From contig NZ_JBIGHW010000005.1 of the NCBI RefSeq assembly GCF_043555875.1, positions 272,328 through 336,327 on the forward strand: DNA of 64,000 nt. The letters are read 5' to 3'. The DNA comes from Pelomonas margarita. Its GTDB lineage: Bacteria > Pseudomonadota > Gammaproteobacteria > Burkholderiales > Burkholderiaceae_C. The notes under the pieces were generated by a model, which ran no database searches, was not told the DNA's origin, and saw only the letters and a program-made list of their open reading frames with translations. Below, piece by piece: positions 1 to 8,740 of the stretch; position 1 is the first letter of the stretch, and the number at the start of each line of letters is the position of its first letter. The translations under genes and the position numbers were made by a program.

Positions 1-1013
1 GTGACCACCGCCCCGGCCCGCGGCCCGGCGGCTTCCACCCCGACGGCCCACAGCGCGCGCAACGCGGCGAGCCGGTGCGCCGCAACGAGCACCGCGACGA
101 ACGCCCCGCCGACCGCCCGCGCGACGACCGTCCGCCGCGCGTCGACCAGCGCCGCGTGGCCAACCGCGGCCCCGGCTTCGAGCCGCCGCAGCGCCCGCAG
201 CAGCGCCTGAACCCGGCGCGCCAGGTGGACGCCGAGGACGGGGACCGCCTGTCCAAGCGAATGAGCGAGCTCAAGCTCGCGTCGCGCCGCGAGGCCGACG
301 AGTGGATCGCCGCCGGCTGGGTGCGCGTCAACGGCAAGGTGGCCGTGCTGGGCCAGCGCGTCATCGGCGATGTGCAGATCGACATCGACCCCGCCGCCCG
401 CCAGGCGCAGGCCCAGCTCGTCACCGTACTGCTGCACAAGCCCATCGGCTATGTGTCAGGCCAGGCCGAGGATGGCTACGAGCCCGCCGTCGTGCTGTTC
501 CAGCAGGAGAACCGCTGGAAGGACGACCCGTCCGGCATCAAGCCCCACCCCAACCACCACCGCCACCTGGCGCCTGCCGGCCGGCTGGACATCGACTCCA
601 CCGGCCTGCTCGTGCTGACCCAGGACGGCCGCATCGCCAAGGCCCTGATCGGCGACGACTCCGACATCGAGAAGGAGTACCTCGTGCGCGTGGAGTACGT
701 CGGCCTGCCCGGCGCTGAAGCCGTGCCCGAGGGCACGCTGCCCAATGCGGCTCTGTCCAACAACAAGCTCGCGCTGCTGAACCACGGCCTGGAGCTGGAC
801 GGCGAGGCGCTCAAGCCCGCCAAGGTCAGCTGGCAGAACGAGCAGCAGCTGCGCTTCGTGCTGCGCGAGGGCAAGAAGCGCCAGATCCGCCGCATGTGCG
901 AGCTGGTCGGACTCAAGGTCGTGGGCCTGAAGCGCGTGCGCATCGGCCGCATCCCGCTGGGCCATCTGCCCGTCGGGCAATGGCGTTACCTGGCGCCGTG
1001 GGAGCGCTTCTGA
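1..1013 (+). CDS. 23S rRNA pseudouridine synthase, RluF/RluB type (5' end outside window)
   Basis: Isomerises a uridine to pseudouridine in rRNA. The reading frame is open to the left edge, so the true start lies upstream; the first visible part is a basic, Arg/Pro-rich linker. An S4 RNA-binding domain follows (RLSKRMSELKLASRREADEW), then the catalytic domain with the GRLDIDSTGLL motif carrying the catalytic Asp, the EKEYLV strand and the C-terminal GKKRQIRRM motif typical of the RsuA/RluB/E/F group. The spacing and the EKEYLVRV segment look closest to RluF (U2604 in E. coli), but RluB/RluE cannot be excluded without alignment. The 3' end overlaps the start region of miaA. Confidence 0.88.
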   Translation, partial: DHRPGPRPGGFHPDGPQRAQRGEPVRRNEHRDERPADRPRDDRPPRVDQRRVANRGPGFEPPQRPQQRLNPARQVDAEDGDRLSKRMSELKLASRREADEWIAAGWVRVNGKVAVLGQRVIGDVQIDIDPAARQAQAQLVTVLLHKPIGYVSGQAEDGYEPAVVLFQQENRWKDDPSGIKPHPNHHRHLAPAGRLDIDSTGLLVLTQDGRIAKALIGDDSDIEKEYLVRVEYVGLPGAEAVPEGTLPNAALSNNKLALLNHGLELDGEALKPAKVSWQNEQQLRFVLREGKKRQIRRMCELVGLKVVGLKRVRIGRIPLGHLPVGQWRYLAPWERF

Positions 1014-1927
1014 CCCCGATTTGTTTGGCTGGCCCCACCGGCTGTGGCAAGACGGCGGCAGCCTTGGCCATCGCCGAGGTGCTGCCGGTCGAGATCATCA
1101 GCGTCGACTCGGCGCTGGTGTACTGCGGCATGGACATCGGCACCGCCAAGCCCACCGCCGCCGAACAGGCCGCGGTGCCGCATCACCTCATCGACATCCT
1201 CGACCCGACTGACAGCTACTCCGCCGCCGAGTTCGTTCGCGACGCGAAGCGGCTCGCGGGCGAGATCGCCGCGCGCGGCCGGCTGCCGCTGCTGGTGGGC
1301 GGCACCATGCTGTATTTCAAGGCGCTGTTCGACGGCCTGTCGACGCTGCCGCAGGCCGATGCCGAGTTGCGCACCGCCATCGACGCCGAAGCGGCCCAGC
1401 GCGGCTGGCCGGCGATGCATGCCGAGCTGGCCAGCCTCGACCCCGAGACCGGCGCGCGCCTGGCCCCCAACGACAGCCAGCGCATCCAGCGCGCGCTGGA
1501 GGTCATCCGCCTGACCGGGCAGCCGCTGAGCACGCTGCACGCAGCGTCGCGCGACGACGGCGTGGACTGGCCGCTGTTCTCGCTGGAACCCACCGACCGC
1601 GCCTGGCTGCACGCGCGGCTGGCGCAGCGGTTCGACGTGATGCTGGATGCCGGCCTGATCGACGAGGTGAAGGCGCTGCGCGCGCGCGGCGACCTGTCAC
1701 TGGCGCTGCCGTCCATGCGCTGCGTGGGCTACCGGCAGGTGTGGGAGGCGCTGGACGCCTATGACTTCGGTGATTTGCGCGAGCGCGGCATCGCCGCCAC
1801 GCGCCAGCTCGCCAAGCGCCAGGTCACCTGGCTGCGCAGCATGCCCAGGCGCCGCGTCATCGCCTGCGATGGCGCGCAGCCCTTGGCTGAACTGCTGCCC
1901 GGATTGCAGAGGTTGATGAACGCATGA
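980..1927 (+). CDS. miaA: tRNA dimethylallyltransferase MiaA
   Basis: Transfers a dimethylallyl group to N6 of A37 in tRNAs that read codons starting with U. The P-loop GPTGCGKT is close to the N-terminus, followed by ISVDSALVYCGMDIGTAKP (substrate-binding Asp), GGTMLYFKAL, and the C-terminal RQLAKRQVTWLR element, all diagnostic of MiaA. At 315 aa it has the usual length. The start is uncertain: ATG 980 lies inside the preceding gene in another frame and GTG 998 is also possible; neither has a clear ribosome-binding site, so translation may be coupled to the upstream gene. The 3' end overlaps the ABC ATPase gene as ATGA. Confidence 0.93.
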   Translation: MALPGAVGALLTPICLAGPTGCGKTAAALAIAEVLPVEIISVDSALVYCGMDIGTAKPTAAEQAAVPHHLIDILDPTDSYSAAEFVRDAKRLAGEIAARGRLPLLVGGTMLYFKALFDGLSTLPQADAELRTAIDAEAAQRGWPAMHAELASLDPETGARLAPNDSQRIQRALEVIRLTGQPLSTLHAASRDDGVDWPLFSLEPTDRAWLHARLAQRFDVMLDAGLIDEVKALRARGDLSLALPSMRCVGYRQVWEALDAYDFGDLRERGIAATRQLAKRQVTWLRSMPRRRVIACDGAQPLAELLPGLQRLMNA

Positions 1928-2580
1928 CAGTGCTTTGCGCGCGCGGCTTGGCCAAGCGTTACGGCGATGTGCCGGTGTTCTCAGGCATCGATCTGGACCT
2001 GGCTGCGGGCGAGATCGTCGCGCTGCTGGGCGAATCGGGCAGCGGCAAGTCCACGCTGCTGAACTGCCTGGCCGGGCTGGACGAGGCCGATGCCGGCGCC
2101 ATCACGCTGGCCGGGCAGGACCTGCGGCCGCTGGGCGACGAGGCGCGCTCGGCGCTGCGGCGGCAGTCGCTGGGCTTCATCTTCCAGGCCTTCCACCTGC
2201 TGCCGCACCTGAGCGTGGCGGACAACGTCGCGCTGCCATTGCGGCTGCTGCGGCAACGGGACGACGGCCGCGTGGCGGCGATGCTGGACGCGGTGAACCT
2301 CGGCGCGCTGGCGGCGCGGATGCCGCGGCAGTTGTCGGGCGGTCAGTTGCAGCGGGTCGCGATTGCGCGCGCCCTGGTGCACCGGCCGCGGCTGGTGCTG
2401 GCGGACGAGCCGACGGGCAACCTGGATGCGCGGCATGCGGCCGAGGTGCTGCACCTGCTGCGGCGTTGCACGCAGGACGCGGGCGCGGCGTGTCTGCTGG
2501 TGACGCACTCGGACGTGGCAGCGCAGGCGGCAGATCGGCGGTTGCGCTTGGATGGCAGCGGGTTGCATGCGGTTGCGTAG
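1924..2580 (+). CDS. ABC transporter ATP-binding protein (LolD/AttE type)
   Basis: Cytoplasmic ATPase of about 218 aa that would power the FtsX-type permease encoded just downstream. Walker A GESGSGKST is at about residues 36-44, the Q-loop in GFIFQAFHLLPHLS, the signature LSGGQLQR and Walker B LVLADEPTGNLD, followed by the H-loop LLVTHS. This is the LolD/MacB subfamily. The gene overlaps miaA by ATGA. Because the next two genes encode a large FtsX permease and an AttH-like lipocalin protein, the set resembles attEFGH-type transporters more than LolCDE. The substrate is unknown. Confidence 0.9.
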   Translation: MTVLCARGLAKRYGDVPVFSGIDLDLAAGEIVALLGESGSGKSTLLNCLAGLDEADAGAITLAGQDLRPLGDEARSALRRQSLGFIFQAFHLLPHLSVADNVALPLRLLRQRDDGRVAAMLDAVNLGALAARMPRQLSGGQLQRVAIARALVHRPRLVLADEPTGNLDARHAAEVLHLLRRCTQDAGAACLLVTHSDVAAQAADRRLRLDGSGLHAVA

Positions 2581-2612
2581 GTGTGGCTCGGCGCCACCGG
2601 CCGTGCCGGTAG

Positions 2613-2675
2613 GGCGGGTCTCGACCCGCCGGCATGGGCGGCAGCTCACCAGCAAGCGGCGGGTCATGACCCGCC
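2613..2675. repeat. Pair of REP-like palindromes GGCGGGTC-N2-GACCCGCC
   Basis: Two perfect 8-bp-arm palindromes sit 27 bp apart in the gap between the ATPase and permease genes: 2613-2630 (GGCGGGTCTCGACCCGCC) and 2658-2675 (GGCGGGTCATGACCCGCC). The arms are identical and only the 2-nt centre differs, so they look like members of one dispersed family rather than chance hairpins. They could form stem-loops in the mRNA between the two genes and affect relative expression, or be REP-type genomic repeats. No other copy was noticed in the window. Confidence 0.75.
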
Positions 2676-2778
2676 CTGCAGCGCTCTTTGGGGTCGCTCA
2701 AAAAGAAGGTCGCCCGCCGGGGCGACGTCCCCGCTGGGCCTCCCGCGGCAACCAACACCAGCGCGCAGGCCGCACCCC

Positions 2779-5334
2779 ATGACATCCCTCTGGCGCCACC
2801 TCACCTGGCCCACCTGGCGCGACCAGCCCGGCCGTGTGGTGCTGGCCGTCATCGCCGTCATGCTGGGCGTCGCCCTCGCCTTCGGCGTGCACCTGCTCAA
2901 CGGCGCCGCGCTTACCGAGTTCGCGCGGGCGGCGCGCAGCGTCAATGGCCAGCCCGACCTCGTACTGCGCGCCCGCAGCGGCCCGCTGACCGATGCCGAC
3001 TTCATCGCCCTGCTCCAGCAGCCCGAGGTGGCCGCCGCCAACCCCGTGCTGCAGGGCCAGGCCGTCTGGCGCGGCAAGACTGGCGCCGATGAGCGGCCGC
3101 TGCTGATCCGCATCACCGGCGCTGACGTGCTGGCCCTGCTGGCCTCGGCCGGCGGCGCCCGGCCGCTGGCGCCCGACCTGCTGCCCCAGGTCGACGGCGG
3201 CGGCCCCGGCGCGCTTCTGGGCGCGCGCACGCTGCACCTCAACGCCGCCGCGCGCCGCCACCTGGCCGAGGGCCAGACCACGCTGACGCTGCGTATCGCC
3301 GTGCCCGGCGACCCCACCCCGCGCGATGTCGAGTTCGCCGTCGGCGGCCGTATCGCCGCCGGCAACGCCCCGCTGGCGCTGCTGGACATTGCCGACGCCC
3401 AGCAGCTGCTGGGCCGCCTGGGCGCGCTGGACCGCATCGACGTCCAGCTCGCCGATGGTGTGGACGCCCGCGCCTGGGCCGCACGCCAGCCCGCCCACTG
3501 GCGCGCCGAGCCGCCGGCCGATGAAGGCGAGCGCCTGTCGGACATGACGCGCGCCTACCGCGTCAACCTGGGCCTGCTGGCGCTGATGGCGCTGTTCACC
3601 GGCAGCTTCCTCGTCTACGCCGTACTGTCTCTGGCCACCGCACAGCGGCAGCCGCAATGGGCGCTGGTGGGCGTGTTGGGCGTATCGGCACGCATGCGCT
3701 GGCGGCTCATCCTCATCGAAGGCGCGGCCATCGGCGTCGTCGGCACTGCGCTGGGCCTGGCGCTGGGCGTGGGCCTGGCGGCCGGCGCGCTCAAGCTGCT
3801 GGGCAGCGACCTGGGACTGCATGGCGAGGGCGGCTCGTCCGTCGGACTGCTGTTCAACCAGCCGCTGCTGGGACCAGGGCTTGCCTATGGGGCACTGGGC
3901 CTGGTGGCGGCACTGGCCGCGGCGCTGGCGCCGGCACTCACCGTGCGCCGCATCGCACCAGCCCTGGTGCTCAAGGGCCTGGGGCTGCCGGCCGGGCGCA
4001 CGCTGCCGGCCTGGGTGGGCCTGGGGCTGCTGGCGCTGGGCGCGGCGCTGGCCACCCTGCCGCCGCTGGACGGCACGCCGGTGGCCGCCTATCTGTCGAT
4101 GTTCGTGCTGTTGATCGGCGGCATGGCGCTGGTGCCGGCGCTGGTGCGAGGGCTGGCGGCGCTGCTGGCGCGCCTGCCGTCGGGCGCCCTGCTGTTGCTG
4201 GCCCGCGAGCGCAGCCGCGATCAGGCCACCGAAGCCCGCCGCTCGCTGGCCGGCGTGCTGGTGGCGCTGGCGCTGGCCGTCGCGATGACCGTGATGATCG
4301 GCAGTTTCCGCGCGTCCCTGATGCAGTGGCTGGATCACGCGCTGCCGGCCGACCTCTATGTGCGCTCTTCGCTGCGCGGTCCCGACGGCCTGCCCGCCCC
4401 GCTAGCGCCGGCCTACCTGCAAGCCGTGGACCAGCTGCCCGCCATCGCCCGCAGCGCGCCGCAGCGCAGCACCCGCGTGCGGCTGGCGCCGGGCGCCGAG
4501 CCGGTGTCGCTGACCGCCCGACCCCTAGACGAAGGCGGCCTGCCGTTGCTGCAGCGCTGGCAAGGCGAGCGGGCGCCGGGCGCACTGGCGGTGTGGGTCA
4601 ACGAGGCCGGGCGCGACCAGAACGGCCTGCAGCCCGGCCGGGTGCTGACCGTGGAGCTGGTGGACAGCGGCCGCCGCGTCAGCGTGCAGGTGATGGGCGT
4701 GTGGCGCGACTACTCCCGCCAAAGCGCGGCGCTGTGGATGGCGCTGGCGGATTACCGCGCCGCCAGCGGCGATGAGCGCATCACCGAACTCGCGCTCTGG
4801 CTGCACCCCGGCCAGCCGCTGGACGCCGCCCGCCAGGCCGTGCGTGCCGCCGCCGCGCAGGCCGAGGACATCGACACCGCCGCCGCCGGCGAGCTGCGCG
4901 CCCTCTCGCTGAACATCTTCGACCGCAGCTTCGCCATCACCGTGTGGCTGCAGGCCGTGGCATTGGCGGTGGGGCTGTTCGGCGTCATCGCCAGCCAGTC
5001 GGCGCAGGCGCTGGCGCGCAAGCGCGAGTTCGGGCTGCTGCGCCACCTGGGCCTGTCGCGCCGCGCGCTGATGAAGCTGCTGCTGGTAGAAGCCAGCCTC
5101 ACCGGCGGCGCCGGCGCGCTGGCCGGCCTGGGGTTGGGACTGGGGCTGAGCGCGGTGCTGGTGTTCGTCGTCAACCCACAAAGTTTTCACTGGAGCATGG
5201 AGATGCACCTGCCCGTCGCGCGCCTCGCCGTCCTCGTGGGCCTCGCGTTCGCGGCCGCCGTGGGTGCGTCGCTGCTGGCCGGACGGCGCGCGCTGGGCGC
5301 CGATGCCGTGCGCGCCGTGCGGGAGGACGCATGA
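2779..5334 (+). CDS. ABC transporter permease with two FtsX domains
   Basis: Inner-membrane permease of about 851 aa, partner of the upstream ATPase. It has an N-terminal transmembrane helix (VVLAVIAVMLGVALAFGVHL), a long periplasmic stretch, a first FtsX-like helix bundle at about residues 260-380, a central hydrophobic block, a second periplasmic stretch, and a second FtsX block at the C-terminus (about 720-845). This is the fused double-FtsX form. The ATG at 2779 is chosen because the in-frame extension back to 2581 crosses the REP-like palindromes and has no plausible protein character. The stop overlaps the next start as ATGA, which supports an operon. Confidence 0.88.
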   Translation: MTSLWRHLTWPTWRDQPGRVVLAVIAVMLGVALAFGVHLLNGAALTEFARAARSVNGQPDLVLRARSGPLTDADFIALLQQPEVAAANPVLQGQAVWRGKTGADERPLLIRITGADVLALLASAGGARPLAPDLLPQVDGGGPGALLGARTLHLNAAARRHLAEGQTTLTLRIAVPGDPTPRDVEFAVGGRIAAGNAPLALLDIADAQQLLGRLGALDRIDVQLADGVDARAWAARQPAHWRAEPPADEGERLSDMTRAYRVNLGLLALMALFTGSFLVYAVLSLATAQRQPQWALVGVLGVSARMRWRLILIEGAAIGVVGTALGLALGVGLAAGALKLLGSDLGLHGEGGSSVGLLFNQPLLGPGLAYGALGLVAALAAALAPALTVRRIAPALVLKGLGLPAGRTLPAWVGLGLLALGAALATLPPLDGTPVAAYLSMFVLLIGGMALVPALVRGLAALLARLPSGALLLLARERSRDQATEARRSLAGVLVALALAVAMTVMIGSFRASLMQWLDHALPADLYVRSSLRGPDGLPAPLAPAYLQAVDQLPAIARSAPQRSTRVRLAPGAEPVSLTARPLDEGGLPLLQRWQGERAPGALAVWVNEAGRDQNGLQPGRVLTVELVDSGRRVSVQVMGVWRDYSRQSAALWMALADYRAASGDERITELALWLHPGQPLDAARQAVRAAAAQAEDIDTAAAGELRALSLNIFDRSFAITVWLQAVALAVGLFGVIASQSAQALARKREFGLLRHLGLSRRALMKLLLVEASLTGGAGALAGLGLGLGLSAVLVFVVNPQSFHWSMEMHLPVARLAVLVGLAFAAAVGASLLAGRRALGADAVRAVREDA

Positions 5335-6362
5335 AGCGCCGCGCCCTGCTGCTCGCCGCCCTGCCGCTGCACGCGCGCGCGGCGCTGCGCTTCCCCGCCG
5401 ACTTCGGCGCCCACCCGGCGCAGAGCATCGAGTGGTGGTACGTCACCGGCCTGCTGGGCACGCCCGGCCAGCCGCCGCGCTACGGCTACCAGCTCACCTT
5501 CTTCCGCGTGCCCGGCCCGGCACCGAGCGACCACCCCAGCCCGCTGGCAGCAAAGCAGCTGCTGCTGGGGCATGTGGCGCTGTCGGACCTGGTCGCCCGC
5601 AAGCAACGCCACAACCAGCGGCTGCTGCGCGCGCTGCCCGGCGTGGTGGAGGCGCGCGTGGGCGACTGCGCGCTGAAGCTGCGCGACTGGACGCTCGCGC
5701 GCACGGCCGAGGGCTACCGCGCCGCGTTCACCGGCCCCGGCTTCACGCTGGAGCTGCAACTGGCCACCTCCGCGCCGCCGCTGCTGCAGGGCGAGGGCGG
5801 CGTCTCGCGCAAGGGCTCGGACGAAGACCAGTTCAGCCACTACTACTCCCGCCCCCAGCTCGCGACGACGGCCGACCTCATGCTGGACGGACGCCCGCAG
5901 CGCCTGGCCGGCCGCGCCTGGCTGGACCACGAGTGGAGCGACAACTACCTCGGCGACACCGCAGGCTGGGACTGGCTGGGTATCAACCTGCACGACGGCC
6001 GCGCGCTCACACTCTTCCAGCTGCGCCGCGAGGACGGGCAGCGCGACTGGGCCGGCGGCAGCGTGCGCACGCCGGGCCAGGCCGACCGCAGCTTCCGCCC
6101 CGACGAGGTGGTGATGACGCCGCTGCGCCACTGGACCAGCCCCGTCACCGGCGGCCGCTGGCCGGTGGCCTGGCGGCTGCAAAGCCCGGCCGGAGAGATG
6201 CGGCTGGAGGCTGCCTTCGACGCGCAAGAGGTAGACGCCCGGCGCAGCAGCGGCCTCGTCTACTGGGAAGGTGCCGCACGCCTGCTGGACGCCGCCGGCC
6301 AGGAGATCGGCTGGGGCTACCTGGAGCTGACCGGCTACGTCGGCAAGCCGCCCATGGTCTGA
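5331..6362 (+). CDS. AttH/CrtC-type lipocalin-like secreted protein
   Basis: Predicted exported protein of 343 aa with a short basic signal peptide (MKRRALLLAALPLHARA). It carries hallmarks of the AttH / hydroxyneurosporene synthase (CrtC) beta-barrel family: IEWWYVTGLL near the N-terminus, the DQFSHYYSRP segment, and WLDHEWSDNYLG in the second half. In carotenoid 1,2-hydratases this fold hydrates carotenoids; in attEFGH-like loci it is an ABC-transporter-associated exported protein. Since it is translationally coupled to a permease and no carotenoid genes are nearby, the transporter-associated role is the better inference. The 161-bp palindrome begins at its stop codon. Confidence 0.85.
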   Translation: MKRRALLLAALPLHARAALRFPADFGAHPAQSIEWWYVTGLLGTPGQPPRYGYQLTFFRVPGPAPSDHPSPLAAKQLLLGHVALSDLVARKQRHNQRLLRALPGVVEARVGDCALKLRDWTLARTAEGYRAAFTGPGFTLELQLATSAPPLLQGEGGVSRKGSDEDQFSHYYSRPQLATTADLMLDGRPQRLAGRAWLDHEWSDNYLGDTAGWDWLGINLHDGRALTLFQLRREDGQRDWAGGSVRTPGQADRSFRPDEVVMTPLRHWTSPVTGGRWPVAWRLQSPAGEMRLEAAFDAQEVDARRSSGLVYWEGAARLLDAAGQEIGWGYLELTGYVGKPPMV

Positions 6363-6522
6363 GAGGTTGACAGTCTTTCACCCATGCCCGCCTTGCACGC
6401 CAAAACGCCCTCGCCCGTCGTTGCAAATGCTCGCCATAGCCCGAGCTATGGCTGCGCTTTGCGCCTCGTTCGAGGGCGCTTTGCCGCGCCTTTCTGGCAC
6501 GGCCGAAAAACTCTCAACCTCT
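6362..6522. repeat. 161-bp imperfect palindrome (large hairpin element)
   Basis: The sequence from the AttH stop codon to 6522 folds back on itself about a centre at 6442. The outer arms are AGAGGTTGA (6362-6370) and TCAACCTCT (6514-6522); middle arms pair CGCCCTCG near 6405 with CGAGGGCG near 6471; the inner arms are GCCATAGC (6433-6440) and GCTATGGC (6445-6452) around a 4-nt loop. It is far longer than a normal terminator and has imperfect arms, as expected for a dispersed palindromic element or MITE-like unit. It may also act as a terminator for the upstream operon. Confidence 0.75.
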
Positions 6523-6570
6523 GAGCCACGCGCCGCGCGCCTGCGCCAAGTCAAGCCCTGGCCCCGCGCG

Positions 6571-8700
6571 ATGGCCGAGACTGCGGCCATGCCTGCCCTG
6601 CTCACCGACCTCGGCACCGCCGTCACCACCCTGCTGGCCCGCGTGGACGGCCCCGTCCATCTGGCGCTGCCGCTGGGCATCGGCAAGCCCAATGCGCTGG
6701 TCAACGCGCTGTACGAGCGCATGGCCGCCGATCCGTCGCGGCCGCTGACCATCCTGACCGCGCTGTCGCTGGAAAAGCCCACGGGCGCGAGCGACCTGGA
6801 GCGCCACTTCCTCGCGCCGCTGGTGGCCCGCGTGTTCGGCGACTACCCCGACCTCACCTACGTGAAGGCCGCCCGCGCGCAGGCGCTGCCGGCACACATC
6901 GCCGTGCGCGAGTTCTTCCTGAAGACGGCCGACTACCTCGGCAACGACGCCGCGCAGCAGGGCTTCATCTGCAGCAACTACAGCCTGGCCGTGCGCGACA
7001 TGCTGGCCCAGGGCGCCAACGTGCTGGCCCAGGCCGTGGCGGTGGGTCGCGAGGCCGATGGCCGGCGGCGCTACTCGCTGTCCAGCAACCCCGACCTGAC
7101 GGCCGACTTCGTCGACCAGTGCCGCACGCTGGGCCAGCCGCTGCTGGTGGTGGCGGTGCTGAACGAGCACATGCCCTTCATGCCCGGCCCGGCTGAGGTG
7201 GGGGAGGACTTCTTCGACCTCATCGTGGACGTGCCCCAGGGCCACCACGCGCTGTTCGCTCCGCCCAACCCGGCTGTGTCCAAGGCCGACTACGCCATCG
7301 GCCTGCACGCCGCCAGCCTGCTGCCCGACGGCGGCACGCTGCAGATTGGCATCGGCTCGCTGGGCGACGCCATCGCGCAGGCGCTGCTGCTGCGCGAACG
7401 CCGCAACGGCGAGTTCTGCGCGCTCATCGAGACGCTGGACCACGCCGCGCCGCTGGCCGGCCGGCACACGGGCCGCTTCGAGCAAGGCCTGTACGGCTGC
7501 TCCGAGATGTTTGCCAACGGCCTGCTGCAGTTGCTGGATGCCGGCCTCATCCGCCGCCGCGTCTACCCCGACCTCGCGCTGCAGCGCCTGGCCAACGCCG
7601 GCCGCCTGCCCGCTGCGCCCAGCCTGGCCGCCGTGCAGGCGCTGGCCGACGACGGCGCACTGGCGACGCAGCTCACGCCAGCCACGCTCGCGCACTGGCA
7701 GCGCCTGGGCCTGCTGCACCCCGCGCTGCAGCTGGACGGCGACCGCTTGCGCTGCGGCGAGCTCAGCTGCGCCAACGACGTGAACCTGCTGCCCGCCGGC
7801 ATGCTGGGCACCGCCTGGCGCGACACGGCCACGATGCATGGCGGCTTCTTCCTCGGGCCGCGCGCCTTCTACCAGCGGCTGCGCGACAAGACCGGCGACG
7901 AGCTGGCCGACATCGCGATGACCCGCATCGCCTTCGTCAACGAGCTGTACGACAGCCCCGGCGCGCCCGAAGCGCTCAAGCGCGCGCAGCGCCGCGATGC
8001 CCGCTTCATCAACACCACGATGAAGATGACGCTGCTGGGCGCCGCGTCGTCCGACGCACTGGGCGACGGCCGCGTCGTCTCCGGCGTGGGCGGGCAGTAC
8101 AACTTCGTCGCGCAGGCGCACGCGCTGGCCGGTGCCCGCTCGGTGCTGGCGCTGCGCGCCACGCACGACAACGCGGCCGGCCTGCAGTCCAACCTCGTGT
8201 GGAGCCACGCCAACTGCACCATCCCGCGCCACCTGCGCGATGTCGTCGTCACCGAGTACGGCGTGGCCGACCTGCGCGGCGCCACCGACGCCGAATGCGT
8301 GCAGCGCCTGCTGTGCATCGCCGACTCGCGCTTCCAGCAAGGCCTGATGCACGAGGCCCGGGCCCACGGCAAGCTCGCGCCCGACTGGCAGCTGCCCGAG
8401 GCTGCGCGTCACAACACGCCCGAGGCGCTGAAAGAACTGCTGCGCCCGGCCCGCGAGGCCGGCGCGCTGCCCGACTTCCCGTTCGGCACCGACCTGGACG
8501 AAGACGAACTCCGCATCGTCCGCGCGCTCAAAAAACTCAAGCACGCCAGCCAGCACCCGCTGGAGCTGCTGCAACTGGCGCTGGCCAGCCTGGGCCCGCA
8601 GCGCGCCGTGCCCGCCGCCTACCTGCAGCGGCTGGGGCTGGACGAGGCCCAAAGCCTGAAGGACGTGGTGCTGCGCCGCCTGCTGGCCGCCAATCTCTGA
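6571..8700 (+). CDS. Acetyl-CoA hydrolase/transferase family protein
   Basis: CoA-transferase-fold protein of about 709 aa, longer than the usual 500-aa acetyl-CoA hydrolases but matching the long variant found in Burkholderiales. The C-terminal half carries the family motifs: GGQYNFVAQAHAL, SNLVWSHANCTIPRHLRD and VVTEYGVADLRG, the typical end of the acetyl-CoA hydrolase C-terminal domain. The N-terminal half has HLALPLGIGKPNALVNALYE. It probably moves or hydrolyses CoA on short-chain acyl groups; the substrate cannot be read. The ATG at 6571 is used because the upstream in-frame extension is the palindrome; ATG 6589 is an alternative. Confidence 0.85.
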   Translation: MAETAAMPALLTDLGTAVTTLLARVDGPVHLALPLGIGKPNALVNALYERMAADPSRPLTILTALSLEKPTGASDLERHFLAPLVARVFGDYPDLTYVKAARAQALPAHIAVREFFLKTADYLGNDAAQQGFICSNYSLAVRDMLAQGANVLAQAVAVGREADGRRRYSLSSNPDLTADFVDQCRTLGQPLLVVAVLNEHMPFMPGPAEVGEDFFDLIVDVPQGHHALFAPPNPAVSKADYAIGLHAASLLPDGGTLQIGIGSLGDAIAQALLLRERRNGEFCALIETLDHAAPLAGRHTGRFEQGLYGCSEMFANGLLQLLDAGLIRRRVYPDLALQRLANAGRLPAAPSLAAVQALADDGALATQLTPATLAHWQRLGLLHPALQLDGDRLRCGELSCANDVNLLPAGMLGTAWRDTATMHGGFFLGPRAFYQRLRDKTGDELADIAMTRIAFVNELYDSPGAPEALKRAQRRDARFINTTMKMTLLGAASSDALGDGRVVSGVGGQYNFVAQAHALAGARSVLALRATHDNAAGLQSNLVWSHANCTIPRHLRDVVVTEYGVADLRGATDAECVQRLLCIADSRFQQGLMHEARAHGKLAPDWQLPEAARHNTPEALKELLRPAREAGALPDFPFGTDLDEDELRIVRALKKLKHASQHPLELLQLALASLGPQRAVPAAYLQRLGLDEAQSLKDVVLRRLLAANL

Positions 8701-8740
8701 GTAACCTGGCCGGGACACCAGCTGTCCCTACACTGCCCCG

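Noticed and set aside
2581..2778. N-terminal extension of the FtsX permease
   Set aside because: It translates the REP-like palindromes and lacks protein character; the permease starts naturally at 2779.
4944..5330. Upstream extension of the AttH-like protein
   Set aside because: It overlaps the permease in another frame and would bury the signal peptide internally.
6367..6570. N-terminal extension of the acetyl-CoA hydrolase family gene
   Set aside because: It is the translated half of the 161-bp palindrome.
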